From contig CAKROP010000011.1 of the NCBI GenBank assembly GCA_934373375.1, positions 1-15,493 of the forward strand: 15,493 bases of DNA. Reading direction: 5' to 3'. How positions within the stretch are numbered: the stretch's first letter is position 1; each line of letters opens with the position of its first letter. The position numbers were made by a program, and so were the translations under genes. Positions 1 to 7,217 of the stretch are shown one piece after another. The DNA comes from an uncultured Anaerosacchariphilus sp. (GTDB lineage Bacteria > Bacillota > Clostridia > Lachnospirales > Lachnospiraceae). Under the pieces are notes generated by a model, which saw only the letters and a list, made by a program, of their open reading frames with translations, ran no database searches and had not been told where the DNA came from.

Positions 1-1
1 C

Positions 2-481
2 TTCGTAGTAGCAAGCCTGATTCTCTTTATGAGCGGACACGCGCTTCCGGCTACTATTATCATGGTACTGGTTCTGGGACTGCCCCTTCTGGCTATGGCC
101 TTCAAGGAGCCGCTGACCGCCTGGATGGAGAAGAAGAAAGCAGAGTTGGATGGCGGCGTGGCCATGTATCTGGTGCTGACCTTCTTCGAGATGTTTGAGG
201 TGCTCTTGAGCTTCTTCTCAAACACCCTGTCCTTTGTCCGTATCGGAGCCTTCGCAGTCAGCCATGCGGCCATGATGGAGGTCGTTCTGATGCTGGCAGG
301 CTTTGAGAACGGCGCTACCGGCAACTGGCTTGTCATCGTACTGGGCAATGCCTTTGTCTGCGCGATGGAGGGTCTGATTGTAGGTATTCAGGTACTTCGT
401 CTGGAGTACTACGAGTTATTCAGCCGTTTCTACAAGGGAACGGGACATGCGTTCAAACCTTATAGAATGAACGAGAAATAA
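2..481 (+). CDS. ntpI: V-type ATP synthase subunit I, C-terminal part (cut by window start)
   Basis: The reading frame is open from base 2 with no start in the window, so only the last 159 residues of a protein that is usually about 650 residues are present. Subunit I is the membrane stator subunit that forms the ion half-channels against the K ring. The visible part holds the last membrane helices. It includes the family's most conserved stretch, SNTLSFVRIGAFAVSHA, whose Arg (codon 239-241) corresponds to the essential channel arginine of the a/I family. It ends in the amphipathic ELFSRFYKGTGHAFKPY tail typical of the family. It is the first visible gene of the V-ATPase operon, 71 bp before ntpK. 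Family assignment is firm. Nothing can be said about the cytoplasmic N-terminal half. Confidence 0.95.
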   Translation, partial: FVVASLILFMSGHALPATIIMVLVLGLPLLAMAFKEPLTAWMEKKKAELDGGVAMYLVLTFFEMFEVLLSFFSNTLSFVRIGAFAVSHAAMMEVVLMLAGFENGATGNWLVIVLGNAFVCAMEGLIVGIQVLRLEYYELFSRFYKGTGHAFKPYRMNEK

Positions 482-493
482 AGATACAGAAGC

Positions 494-509
494 AATAATT
501 TAAATTATT
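494..509. promoter_or_regulatory. AT-only perfect palindrome in the ntpK leader
   Basis: AATAATTTAAATTATT is a perfect 16-bp palindrome made only of A and T, inside a 70-bp AT-rich gap (482-552) between ntpI and ntpK. A very good Shine-Dalgarno (AAAGGAGG, about 536-543) follows. In E. coli atpE, the gene for the ring subunit needed in many copies, an AU-rich upstream segment boosts translation. By analogy this segment could raise ntpK translation. A protein-binding site or an RNA end-protecting hairpin are alternatives. The palindrome is directly seen; its role is inference. Confidence 0.4.
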
Positions 510-552
510 TATAAAAATTATTACAAAAGGTATTTAAAGGAGGAAATTCAAA

Positions 553-987
553 ATGTCTATGTTAGTGAAAGTATTACTGGTTGCAGCTCTTGTTTTAAGC
601 ATTATGGTTCCGTTCGGAGCATATTTCCTGGGACAGCCCTCCCGCAGCCGTTATAAGAGAAGCCTTGGATGCAACTGCTTCTTCTTCTTTGGTACTCTGG
701 CTCTGGCAGCCGTTCTTGCATACGGCGGAAACGTACAGGCAGCTGAGACTGCCGCAGAGACCGCAGCAGGCATGTCCACAGGTCTTGGATACATCGCAGC
801 AGCACTGGCTACCAGCCTTTCCGGTATCGGTTCCGGTATCGCAGTAGCATCTTCCGCAAGCGCAGCACTGGGTGCAATCAGTGAGGATCAGAGCATCTTC
901 GGTAAGTCCATGATTTTCGTAGCTATGGCCGAAGGTATCGCTCTGTATGGTCTGATCATCTCCTTCATGATTCTTGGTAAGCTGTAA
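553..987 (+). CDS. ntpK: V-type ATP synthase subunit K (ion-translocating ring proteolipid)
   Basis: This 144-residue membrane protein forms the rotor ring that carries ions through the membrane. Residues about 3-27 and 42-58 are two hydrophobic segments joined by a basic loop (RSRYKR). A small Ala/Glu-rich linker follows (61-72). Residues 80-109 and 115-142 form the canonical ring hairpin: Gly/Ala-rich helix, polar loop ISEDQSIFG, then a helix with the single membrane carboxylate Glu127 in the motif MAEGIALYG. The first segment pair has no carboxylate, so each protomer offers one ion site over four segments. No glutamine is seen in the helix facing Glu127, which argues weakly for protons rather than sodium. 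The start follows AAAGGAGG at a normal distance. The AT-rich leader before it suggests raised translation, as expected for a high-copy subunit. Confidence 0.93.
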   Translation: MSMLVKVLLVAALVLSIMVPFGAYFLGQPSRSRYKRSLGCNCFFFFGTLALAAVLAYGGNVQAAETAAETAAGMSTGLGYIAAALATSLSGIGSGIAVASSASAALGAISEDQSIFGKSMIFVAMAEGIALYGLIISFMILGKL

Positions 988-1014
988 ATCTCTGACCCGA
1001 AAGGCGGAATCGAT

Positions 1015-1323
1015 ATGAAGATGTATTTGATAAGCGACAATATCGATACCTGCACAGGCATGCGCCTGGCAGGTATCGAGGGCGCTGTCGTTCATAAAAA
1101 AGAGGAGCTGAAGGCGGAACTGAACCGCGCCATGGCAGATAAGGATATCGCTGTGGTGGTTCTGACGGAGAAGTTCGGTCAGGAATTTCCGGAGGTCATC
1201 GCCGAAGCCCGCCAGGGCCGCAGCCTGCCGCTTCTCATTGAAATTCCGGACCGCCATGGCACCACCAGAGGAGAGAATTTCATTACCTCCTATGTAAATG
1301 AGGCCATCGGAGTCAAGCTTTAA
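1015..1323 (+). CDS. ntpG: V-type ATP synthase subunit F (central stalk)
   Basis: This 102-residue soluble protein matches the usual subunit F length (about 100). It starts with a short beta strand (MYLISDNID), then the conserved segment around TCTGMRLAGIEG. A mid-domain strand AVVVLTEKF and the segment PLLIEIPDRHG follow, with a C-terminal helix that in the family inserts against the A3B3 head. Subunit F binds subunit D in the rotor axle and couples rotation to catalysis. The start at 1015 follows AAGGCGG (1001-1007); a second ATG two codons later is possible. It lies 27 bp after ntpK and 25 bp before ntpE. The name ntpG follows the Enterococcus hirae operon, where NtpG is the F subunit; other schemes call it atpF. 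Confidence 0.9.
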   Translation: MKMYLISDNIDTCTGMRLAGIEGAVVHKKEELKAELNRAMADKDIAVVVLTEKFGQEFPEVIAEARQGRSLPLLIEIPDRHGTTRGENFITSYVNEAIGVKL

Positions 1324-1348
1324 GTGAACAAGAAGGAAGGTGATCGCA

Positions 1349-1936
1349 ATGACGACAGAAGAAAAACTGCAGCATTTTACGACCTACGCCATGGAAGAGG
1401 CGAGAAATAAAAGCGACGCCATGATCCGCGAATATACGGATGCCATGCGGAAGATTTTTGAGGAGCATCAGGAGAAGAAGCGTCGTCAGGAGGAGCTTGA
1501 GATCAAGACCGAGACCGATCGTCTGGTACGTGAGAATAACAAGCAGTTCTCCGAGGAACAGATTGAAATCAAGAGAACCTTAAGCAAAAAGCAGGATGAA
1601 CTGAAAGAAAAGCTTTTTGTGGAGGTAAAGGATCTGCTGTCCCGCTTTGCGGAGACCAGAGAATATCACCAGATGCTGATAAAGCAGCTGCGTGACGCAA
1701 AAGAATTTGCAGGCGGAGATGAGATTATCCTTTACATCGATCCGTCTGACGCACAGAAGAAATTCAGCATTGAGACAGAAGTAGGCGCACCGGTGACGGT
1801 CAGCGAATACTCCTTCCTGGGCGGAACACGCGCCGTACTGCCGGGCCGGAATATTCTCATCGATAATTCCTTTGAGAGCAAGCTGGCAGAGGCAAAGGAG
1901 AGCTTCCAGTTAAAAGGAGGAGCACACCATGAATAG
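1349..1936 (+). CDS. ntpE: V-type ATP synthase subunit E (peripheral stalk)
   Basis: This protein of 195 residues fits subunit E (about 190-200). The first 100 or so residues are charged and helical, rich in Lys, Glu and Arg (for example EEHQEKKRRQEEL), as expected for the coiled coil that pairs with a subunit H/G-like partner. The C-terminal part, with EIILYIDPSDA and the glycine-rich FLGGTRAVLPGRN turn, is the globular domain that grips the top of the A3B3 head. The ATG at 1349 is chosen because AGGAAGGTG (1334-1342) sits about six bases upstream; an in-frame GTG at 1340 overlaps that Shine-Dalgarno. The stop lies 8 bases inside ntpA, which implies translational coupling. Confidence 0.92.
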   Translation: MTTEEKLQHFTTYAMEEARNKSDAMIREYTDAMRKIFEEHQEKKRRQEELEIKTETDRLVRENNKQFSEEQIEIKRTLSKKQDELKEKLFVEVKDLLSRFAETREYHQMLIKQLRDAKEFAGGDEIILYIDPSDAQKKFSIETEVGAPVTVSEYSFLGGTRAVLPGRNILIDNSFESKLAEAKESFQLKGGAHHE

Positions 1937-3695
1937 AACAGGCGTTATTTATGGAATCAACGGCCCTGTTGTATACATCAAAGGCAACACAGGCTTTAAG
2001 ATGGCTGAGATGGTCTACGTAGGCAAGGAAAAGCTGGTAGGCGAGGTCATTGGTCTGGATAAAGACAGAACCACCATTCAGGTATTCGAGGAGACCACCG
2101 GCATCAAGCCTGGCGAGATCGTAGAAGCCACCGGCGACGCGATTTCCGTGTATCTGGCTCCCGGAATCCTGCACAATATTTTCGACGGTATCGAGCGTCC
2201 TTTAAGCGAGATCGCGAAGATCGGCGGCGCTTATATCAGCCGTGGTACCGTCGTAGATTCCCTGAACAAAGAGAAGCTCTGGGACGCGCATATGATCGTA
2301 AAAGAGGGTGACCGTGTCAGCGGCGGCTCCATCATCTGCGAAGTGCCGGAGACAAAGGCCATCACACATAAGGTTATGGTTCCGCCGAACCTGTCCGGTA
2401 CCTTAACGAAGGTTATGCCGGATGGCCAGTATACCATCTGTGATACCATCGCGGTACTGCAGCTGGACGACGGCACCGAAAAAGAACTGACCATGATGCA
2501 GAAATGGCCGATCCGTGTGCCGAGACCGACCACCAGGCGTTATCCGGCTTCCAAGCCGCTGATTACCGGCCAGCGTATCCTGGATACCCTGTTCCCCATC
2601 GCCAAGGGCGGTACTGCAGCCATCCCGGGCGGATTCGGAACCGGTAAGACCATGACCCAGCATCAGATCGCGAAATGGTCCGACGCGGATATCATCATTT
2701 ACATTGGCTGCGGCGAGCGTGGAAATGAGATGACACAGGTACTGGAGGACTTCTCTAAGCTGGTTGACCCGAAGACAGGCAACCCCCTGATGGAGCGTAC
2801 CACCCTGATTGCCAATACATCCAACATGCCGGTGGCAGCCCGTGAGGCAAGTATTTACACAGGTGTTACCCTAGCTGAGTATTATCGTGACATGGGCTAC
2901 GACGTAGCCATCATGGCAGACTCCACCTCCCGTTGGGCCGAGGCTCTTCGTGAGCTGTCCGGACGTCTGGAGGAGATGCCCGCCGAGGAAGGCTTCCCGG
3001 CATACCTGGCGTCCCGTCTGTCCGCGTTCTATGAGCGTGCCGGCATGATGCAGAACTTAAACGGAACAGAAGGAAGCGTATCCATCATCGGAGCTGTATC
3101 CCCCCAGGGCGGCGACTTCTCCGAGCCGGTAACCCAGAATACCAAGCGTTTCGTCCGCTGCTTCTGGGGACTGGATAAGTCTCTGGCATACGCCCGTCAT
3201 TTCCCGGCTATTCACTGGCTCAGCAGCTACAGTGAGTACGTATCCGATCTGGCGCCCTGGTACAAGGACCATGTGGCAAAGGATTTCATGGATTGTAGAA
3301 ACCGTCTGATGGTCATCCTGAACCAGGAGAGCAGTCTGATGGAGATTGTAAAGCTGATCGGCAGTGACGTCCTTCCGGATGATCAGAAGCTGGTTCTGGA
3401 GATTTCCAGAGTGGTTCGTCTGGGCTTCCTGCAGCAGAATGCGTTCCATCCGGATGATACCTGTGTCCCCATGGAAAAGCAGATGAAGATGATGGAGATC
3501 ATTCTCTATCTCTATGACAGGTCCAAGGCGCTGATTACACAGGGCATGCCCATGTCCGTGCTGAAGCGTGAAAATATCTTCGAGAAGGTCATTGCCATCA
3601 AGTATGATGTGCCCAACGACCATCTGGAGATGTTCGACGATTACAAGAAAGCGATCGATGAGTTCTACGATCGCGTACTGGAAAAGAACGCGTAA
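1929..3695 (+). CDS. ntpA: V-type ATP synthase catalytic subunit A
   Basis: At 588 residues this is full length for the catalytic subunit, three of which alternate with B in the head and make or split ATP. The N-terminal beta barrel (1-70) starts with [15 protein letters not shown]. Residues about 110-190 are the extra 'non-homologous' domain that marks A rather than B or F1-beta subunits. The P-loop is GGFGTGKT (234-241) with catalytic-site Lys240, followed by TQHQIAKW and the conserved GCGERGNEM segment around residue 265 that supplies the general base. [12 protein letters not shown] and the helical C-terminal domain follow. The start overlaps ntpE by 8 bases and has AAAGGAGG just upstream. 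Intact and highly family-typical. Confidence 0.98.
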   Translation: MNRTGVIYGINGPVVYIKGNTGFKMAEMVYVGKEKLVGEVIGLDKDRTTIQVFEETTGIKPGEIVEATGDAISVYLAPGILHNIFDGIERPLSEIAKIGGAYISRGTVVDSLNKEKLWDAHMIVKEGDRVSGGSIICEVPETKAITHKVMVPPNLSGTLTKVMPDGQYTICDTIAVLQLDDGTEKELTMMQKWPIRVPRPTTRRYPASKPLITGQRILDTLFPIAKGGTAAIPGGFGTGKTMTQHQIAKWSDADIIIYIGCGERGNEMTQVLEDFSKLVDPKTGNPLMERTTLIANTSNMPVAAREASIYTGVTLAEYYRDMGYDVAIMADSTSRWAEALRELSGRLEEMPAEEGFPAYLASRLSAFYERAGMMQNLNGTEGSVSIIGAVSPQGGDFSEPVTQNTKRFVRCFWGLDKSLAYARHFPAIHWLSSYSEYVSDLAPWYKDHVAKDFMDCRNRLMVILNQESSLMEIVKLIGSDVLPDDQKLVLEISRVVRLGFLQQNAFHPDDTCVPMEKQMKMMEIILYLYDRSKALITQGMPMSVLKRENIFEKVIAIKYDVPNDHLEMFDDYKKAIDEFYDRVLEKNA

Positions 3696-3710
3696 GGGGA
3701 GGAAGAGAAA

Positions 3711-5102
3711 ATGTCAATTGAATATTTAGGCTTAAGTGAAATCAACGGCCCCCTGATTGCCCTGGAAGGCGTACAGAACGCGTCCTACGAGGAGATCGTA
3801 GAGATTACGGTGGACGGCAATAAGAAAGAGCTGGGCCGTATCATCGAGTGCTATAAGGATAAGGCGGTTATCCAGGTGTTCGGCGGAACGGACAATATGT
3901 CTCTTCGCAATACCCACACCAAGCTGACCGGCCATCCCATGGAGATTGCCCTTTCCCCGGAGATCCTGGGCCGTACCTTCAACGGTATCGGACAGCCCAT
4001 CGACGGTCTGGGCGAGATCGTCTCCGATATTCACCGGAATGTCAACGGACAGCCGCTGAATCCGGTAACCCGTGAGTATCCGCGTAACTACATCCGTACC
4101 GGATTTTCCGCTATCGACGGTCTGACTACTCTGATTCGTGGACAGAAGCTTCCGATCTTTTCCGGAAACGGTCTGCCCCATGATCAGCTGGCAGCACAGC
4201 TGGTAAAGCAGGCTTCCCTGGGTGATGATTCCGATGAGCAGTTCGGTATCGTATTCGCAGCTATGGGCGTGAAGCACGACGTAGCGGATTTCTTCCGCCG
4301 CGCATTTGATGAGAGCGGAGCTTCCGAGCACGTTACCATGTTTATGAACCTGGCAAATGACCCGGTGGTAGAGCGTCTGATTACACCGCGTGTGGCTCTG
4401 ACCGCTGCCGAGTACCTTGCTTTTGAGTGCAATATGCACATCCTGGTTATCCTGACGGATATGACTTCCTTCGCGGAGGCCATGCGTGAGGTATCCTCCT
4501 CTAAGGGAGAGATTCCGTCCAGAAAGGGTTACCCGGGCTACTTATACAGCGAGCTGGCTACCATCTATGAGCGTGCCGGTATCGTAGAGGGCGTCAACGG
4601 TTCTGTGACACAGATTCCGATTCTGACTATGCCCAACGACGATATTACCCACCCGATTCCGGACCTGACCGGTTACATCACCGAGGGTCAGATCGTATTG
4701 GATCGTGAGCTGCACGGACAGGCTGTTTATCCGCCTATCAGCGTGCTGCCGTCCCTGTCCCGTCTGATGAAGGATGGTATCGGTGCCGGTTACACCCGTG
4801 AGGATCATCAGGATCTGGCGAACCAGCTGTTCTCATCCTACGCGAAGGTGGGAGACGCGAGGGCGCTGGCTTCCGTTATCGGTGAGGACGAGCTGTCTCC
4901 GATTGATAAGAAGTATCTGCAGTTCGGTAAGGCCTTTGAGGCCCGCTTTGTAGGCCAGGGTCCGGAGGAGAACCGTACCATTGAAGAGACTTTGAATATC
5001 GGCTGGGAGCTTCTTGGCATGCTGCCGAGAGAAGAGCTGGATCGTGTGGATACGAAGATCCTTGACAAGTATTACAAGCCGCTGGAAGAAAGCAATAATT
5101 AG
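3711..5102 (+). CDS. ntpB: V-type ATP synthase regulatory subunit B
   Basis: This 463-residue protein has the normal length of the non-catalytic B subunit. The A-subunit P-loop is replaced by [10 protein letters not shown] (151-160), which lacks the GKT triad, so it holds nucleotide without turning it over. The hallmark [22 protein letters not shown] spans residues 269-290 (key element KGYPGYLYS). [23 protein letters not shown] lies near the C-terminus, where it contacts stalk subunits. It begins 15 bp after the ntpA stop behind GGGGAGGAAG. It is followed by a 73-bp gap that holds a GC-rich hairpin before ntpD. Assignment is secure. Confidence 0.98.
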   Translation: MSIEYLGLSEINGPLIALEGVQNASYEEIVEITVDGNKKELGRIIECYKDKAVIQVFGGTDNMSLRNTHTKLTGHPMEIALSPEILGRTFNGIGQPIDGLGEIVSDIHRNVNGQPLNPVTREYPRNYIRTGFSAIDGLTTLIRGQKLPIFSGNGLPHDQLAAQLVKQASLGDDSDEQFGIVFAAMGVKHDVADFFRRAFDESGASEHVTMFMNLANDPVVERLITPRVALTAAEYLAFECNMHILVILTDMTSFAEAMREVSSSKGEIPSRKGYPGYLYSELATIYERAGIVEGVNGSVTQIPILTMPNDDITHPIPDLTGYITEGQIVLDRELHGQAVYPPISVLPSLSRLMKDGIGAGYTREDHQDLANQLFSSYAKVGDARALASVIGEDELSPIDKKYLQFGKAFEARFVGQGPEENRTIEETLNIGWELLGMLPREELDRVDTKILDKYYKPLEESNN

Positions 5103-5114
5103 ACCCTGAGGTGA

Positions 5115-5136
5115 CTGCCTGCCTGCGTGCAGGCGG
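5115..5136 (+). other. GC-rich intercistronic hairpin between ntpB and ntpD
   Basis: The arms 5115-5122 (CTGCCTGC) and 5129-5136 (GCAGGCGG) can form an 8-bp stem with one G-U pair and a 6-nt loop. No U-run follows, so it is not an intrinsic terminator. It could pause or process the operon mRNA or shield an end, and so set the amount of D relative to B. The stem is seen; the role is inference. Confidence 0.4.
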
Positions 5137-5175
5137 CCGCCATCCGTTACTGAGTTTTGGGAAGGAGGAAACTGT

Positions 5176-5790
5176 ATGGATAACAATGCAGTTCCTACAA
5201 AAGGCAACCTCATACGTGCAAAGAACTCCCTGAAGCTGGCAAAGCAGGGCTATGAGCTGATGGACAAGAAGCGGAACATTCTGATCCGGGAGCTGATGGG
5301 ACTGGTGGATCAGGCCAAGGACATTCAGGCCGAGATCCGCACCACCTTCACCACGGCTTACGCGGCTCTCCAGAGGGCCGACATGGAGCTGGGCATCAAC
5401 GCAGTAGCCGATGTGGCTCGGAACGTGCCCATCGAGGATACGGTGGAAGTAAAGACCCGAAGTATCATGGGTACCGAGATTCCTCTGGTCCGCTACGACG
5501 CGGCCACCCGTACGCCGGCCTACGCCTTTTACAGTACCAAGGAATCCCTGGATATCGCCAGAGTGTCCTTTGAGAAGGTAAAAGACCTGACCATCAAGCT
5601 GTCCGCGGTGGAAAACTCCGCCTACCAGCTGGCCGCCAACATCAAAAAGGCCCAGAAGCGTGCCAACGCCCTGAAAAACATCACCATCCCCCGCTACGAG
5701 GCGCTGACCAAAGACATCTCCAACGCCCTGGAGGAGAAGGAACGTGAGGAGTTCACGAGATTGAAGGTTATCAAGAGGATGCATTCATAA
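5176..5790 (+). CDS. ntpD: V-type ATP synthase subunit D (central rotor shaft)
   Basis: At 204 residues it matches subunit D, the long antiparallel coiled coil that turns inside the A3B3 head. The N-terminal helix begins PTKGNLIRAKNSLKLAKQGYELMDKKRNIL, with the family's characteristic TKxNLxxxKxxLxLAxxGxxLLxxKR pattern. A short middle region holds RSIMGTEIPLVRYD, and a long C-terminal helix (about 135-204) ends in basic and acidic repeats. The start has GGAAGGAGGAAA immediately upstream. It is the last gene of the operon: a strong terminator begins 12 bases after the stop. There is no trace of another ATPase gene after it. Confidence 0.96.
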   Translation: MDNNAVPTKGNLIRAKNSLKLAKQGYELMDKKRNILIRELMGLVDQAKDIQAEIRTTFTTAYAALQRADMELGINAVADVARNVPIEDTVEVKTRSIMGTEIPLVRYDAATRTPAYAFYSTKESLDIARVSFEKVKDLTIKLSAVENSAYQLAANIKKAQKRANALKNITIPRYEALTKDISNALEEKEREEFTRLKVIKRMHS

Positions 5791-5802
5791 AGAGTGATAA
5801 AG

Positions 5803-5846
5803 AAAGACCGGCAGGCCGCGAAATACGCGGCAGTGCCGGTCTTTTT
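5803..5846. terminator. Intrinsic terminator, probably bidirectional
   Basis: The arms 5803-5813 (AAAGACCGGCA) and 5834-5844 (TGCCGGTCTTT) form an 11-bp stem. Inside it, CCGCG and CGCGG can form a second stem. A T run follows on the + strand. The A-rich 5' arm gives a U run on the - strand too. The element lies between two convergent genes, 12 bases after ntpD and 19 bases after the end of the LRR gene, so one hairpin probably serves both. Confidence 0.9.
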
Positions 5847-5865
5847 GCTCCCCATTTCCAGGGCT

Positions 5866-6705
5866 TTAATCCTCAATATATTCCGTCGTAAACCCGGACT
5901 CCCGACAATACGCATCCACCTTCGATCCCTTATAACACCGAATCCGCGCGGCCCGGTTAATGATCCAGGGGCCGATGTATTCGGGATCGTGGCGGATCTC
6001 CAGGACCTTCAGGCGGCTGCAGCCGTGGAAGACCCATTTGCCGATGTGGCGGACAGAGGGCGGAAGCACAACCTCAGTGAGATTGACACATTTGAAAAAG
6101 GCACTCTCGTCCAGTACTTCCAGCGTATCCGGCAGCTCCAGCTTGTCCATGGCACAGAAATAAAAGGCCTTTTTGCCGATATACCGGAGAGTCTTCGGAA
6201 AACGGACCGCCGCCAGAGACTTACAGCGGTAAAAGGCCCGGTCGCCGATGGAGGTCACATGGGGCGGCAGCAGGATAAAAGGCAGGGAGCCGCACTCGGA
6301 GAAGGATTCCGTTCCGATGGCCGTGAGCTCACTGGCGGGCGTAAAGAGCACCCGGTTCAGCTTGCCGTCCCGGCTGAAGCAATGGTCCGGAATCGTTTCC
6401 AGTTTATTGGAGATATAGACCTTCCGCAGCCGATAGCACTCCGAAAAAGCGTCCCGCCCCAGCTCCTGCACGGAATGGGGAAGACAGACCTCTTTCAGAT
6501 ACTGGCAGCTATAGAAAGCCTTACTCTTGATAGAGACCAGATCCTTAGGCAGCTTCAGCGTATAGATTTTATTTTGTCCGGAAAAAGCGCCGGAAGAAAT
6601 CATAAGATAGCCCGCGGGAATCACCGTATCCTGGGCCAGATAGCGGCTGGCAGAGCTTCGGGTCAGCATCTGATGTGTTTTGATAACCGCTTTTGTTTCA
6701 GACAT
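5866..6705 (-). CDS. BspA-like leucine-rich repeat protein without a secretion signal
   Basis: This 279-residue protein consists almost entirely of about nine LRR_5/BspA-type repeats of 22-24 residues with the pattern IGxxAFxxCxxLxxVxLPxS. The repeat 'AF' positions fall near residues 40, 63, 86, 109, 134, 157, 180, 202 and 225. It ends in the usual capping segment (YKGSKVDAYCRESGF). Such proteins present a binding face; many relatives are secreted adhesins. This one has no signal peptide, anchor or transmembrane helix with the chosen start, so it is probably cytoplasmic. The start at 6705 is chosen for AAAGGAG seven bases upstream. The frame stays open further upstream to 6852 without a good ribosome binding site. 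A cobalamin riboswitch points at it from about 200 bases upstream. Its ligand is unknown. Confidence 0.88.
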   Translation of the reverse strand: MSETKAVIKTHQMLTRSSASRYLAQDTVIPAGYLMISSGAFSGQNKIYTLKLPKDLVSIKSKAFYSCQYLKEVCLPHSVQELGRDAFSECYRLRKVYISNKLETIPDHCFSRDGKLNRVLFTPASELTAIGTESFSECGSLPFILLPPHVTSIGDRAFYRCKSLAAVRFPKTLRYIGKKAFYFCAMDKLELPDTLEVLDESAFFKCVNLTEVVLPPSVRHIGKWVFHGCSRLKVLEIRHDPEYIGPWIINRAARIRCYKGSKVDAYCRESGFTTEYIED

Positions 6706-6720
6706 AAAAAAACTCCTTTG

Positions 6721-6881
6721 CATTGGAAATGATACTTTCCTGCAAAGGATACAGAATCCGAAAAGGAGAATTACCAGGGCTTCGTGCTTCCTCGGTGCAG
6801 ATCGGGTGCAGAAAAGAAAGGCAAGTGGTGACTTGTCTTGTGTAAAATACATAAAAATAAATCACCACTCCATTTCCAATG
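6721..6881. repeat. 11-bp inverted repeat bracketing the LRR gene leader
   Basis: CATTGGAAATG at 6721-6731 is the exact reverse complement of CATTTCCAATG at 6871-6881, 139 bases apart. On the - strand transcript the second copy abuts the LRR gene's AAAGGAG. Pairing of the two arms would therefore bring the start region close to the 3' end of the cobalamin aptamer. It is directly seen; a role in translation control is inference. Confidence 0.5.
6825..6868 (-). promoter_or_regulatory. Possible alternative hairpins downstream of the cobalamin aptamer
   Basis: On the - strand, AGTGGTGA (ending at 6862) can pair with TCACCACT (starting at 6831) across a loop of about 30 bases. The shorter CAAGTCACCACTTG can instead form a 5-bp hairpin with a 4-nt loop. 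The two exclude each other and a pyrimidine-rich tract (6811-6824) follows. This could be a switching terminator or part of the expression platform, but the loop is long and the U-run is poor. Weak. Confidence 0.25.
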
Positions 6882-6904
6882 ACGTGTTGAAAAAAGGAAG
6901 AAGC

Positions 6905-7068
6905 TTTAAGCAGGTCTCCTGACTTACGCAGTAGCGCCCTGTCTCCCTTCTCACGGATGACAGCAATGGATATGAGACAGAACTGCACGCTTACAGTAGC
7001 ACGACTGTTCAGGACTTTCACCTGATTCCCTTTTAACTGCGGGCTTCGTCCGCCCTACAGCACTTAAA
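6905..7068 (-). ncRNA. Cobalamin riboswitch (aptamer), reading toward the LRR gene
   Basis: Read on the - strand, the conserved cobalamin-riboswitch blocks appear in order. First is a hairpin GGGC-loop-GCCC, then GGGAATCAGGTGAAAGTCC (7030-7012) with its T-loop hairpin. GCTACTGTAA (7000-6991) follows, then a degenerate CCATTG/GAGAAGGG region. The B12-box-like GTAAGTCAGGAGACCTGC lies at 6927-6910. The ends close as P1: TTTAAG near 7068-7063 pairs with CTTAAA at 6910-6905. These blocks are diagnostic of the RF00174 class, which senses adenosyl- or other cobalamins and normally shuts off B12 synthesis or transport genes. Here the next gene downstream on the same strand is the LRR protein, about 200 bases on. 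No transport gene follows on this strand within the window. Confidence 0.9.
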
Positions 7069-7115
7069 ACCGGTAATTCGATTCATTATAAAATTATAGA
7101 TTTCACGTACAGAAC

Positions 7116-7144
7116 AGTATAGCATGAACTACCCGGAAACACAA
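7116..7144 (-). promoter_or_regulatory. Promoter for the cobalamin riboswitch / LRR transcript
   Basis: On the - strand, TTGTGT (7144-7139) and TATACT (7121-7116) are separated by 17 bases, a reasonable sigma-A promoter. A start near 7108 would give a leader that contains the complete cobalamin aptamer. Other TATAAT-like runs lie at 7085-7098 but would start too close to the aptamer's P1. Confidence 0.6.
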
Positions 7145-7182
7145 CCGAAAATGAAAAAATGTGACGAATTTGTGAAAAATTG

Positions 7183-7211
7183 TTGACAAAACTGTGGATA
7201 ACCGATACTAT
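7183..7211 (+). promoter_or_regulatory. Near-consensus sigma-A promoter for the DUF4430-ECF operon
   Basis: TTGACA (7183-7188) and TACTAT (7206-7211) are separated by exactly 17 bases; the -35 box is perfect and the -10 box differs from TATAAT at one position by type (C for T). Transcription would begin near 7218. The two divergent promoters leave about 38 bases between their -35 boxes, so one regulator bound there could affect both. Confidence 0.85.
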
Positions 7212-7217
7212 GTACAG

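Noticed and set aside
595-1257. Long - strand open frames opposite the V-ATPase genes (also 3057-3623, 3732-4439, 4876-5784)
   Set aside because: They mirror well-supported genes on the + strand, have no ribosome binding sites and encode no recognisable domain; they follow from codon bias of the real genes.
2629-2653. P-loop GGFGTGKT in NtpA instead of GPFGSGKT as a possible defect
   Set aside because: The Gly-Lys-Thr core is intact and, as far as I recall, this variant occurs in many clostridial A subunits; it is lineage variation rather than a broken site.
3711-5102. Loss of Walker A in NtpB as inactivation
   Set aside because: B subunits of V-type ATPases normally lack the P-loop.
5794-6732. 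312-codon + strand frame opposite the LRR gene
   Set aside because: The opposite strand shows nine clear LRR repeats in register, and the + frame begins inside a terminator with no Shine-Dalgarno.
6706-6852. Upstream extension of the LRR protein to 6852, which would add a hydrophobic segment
   Set aside because: No ribosome binding site lies at a usable distance from that ATG, while AAAGGAG lies seven bases before the ATG at 6705; the added residues look like translated leader.
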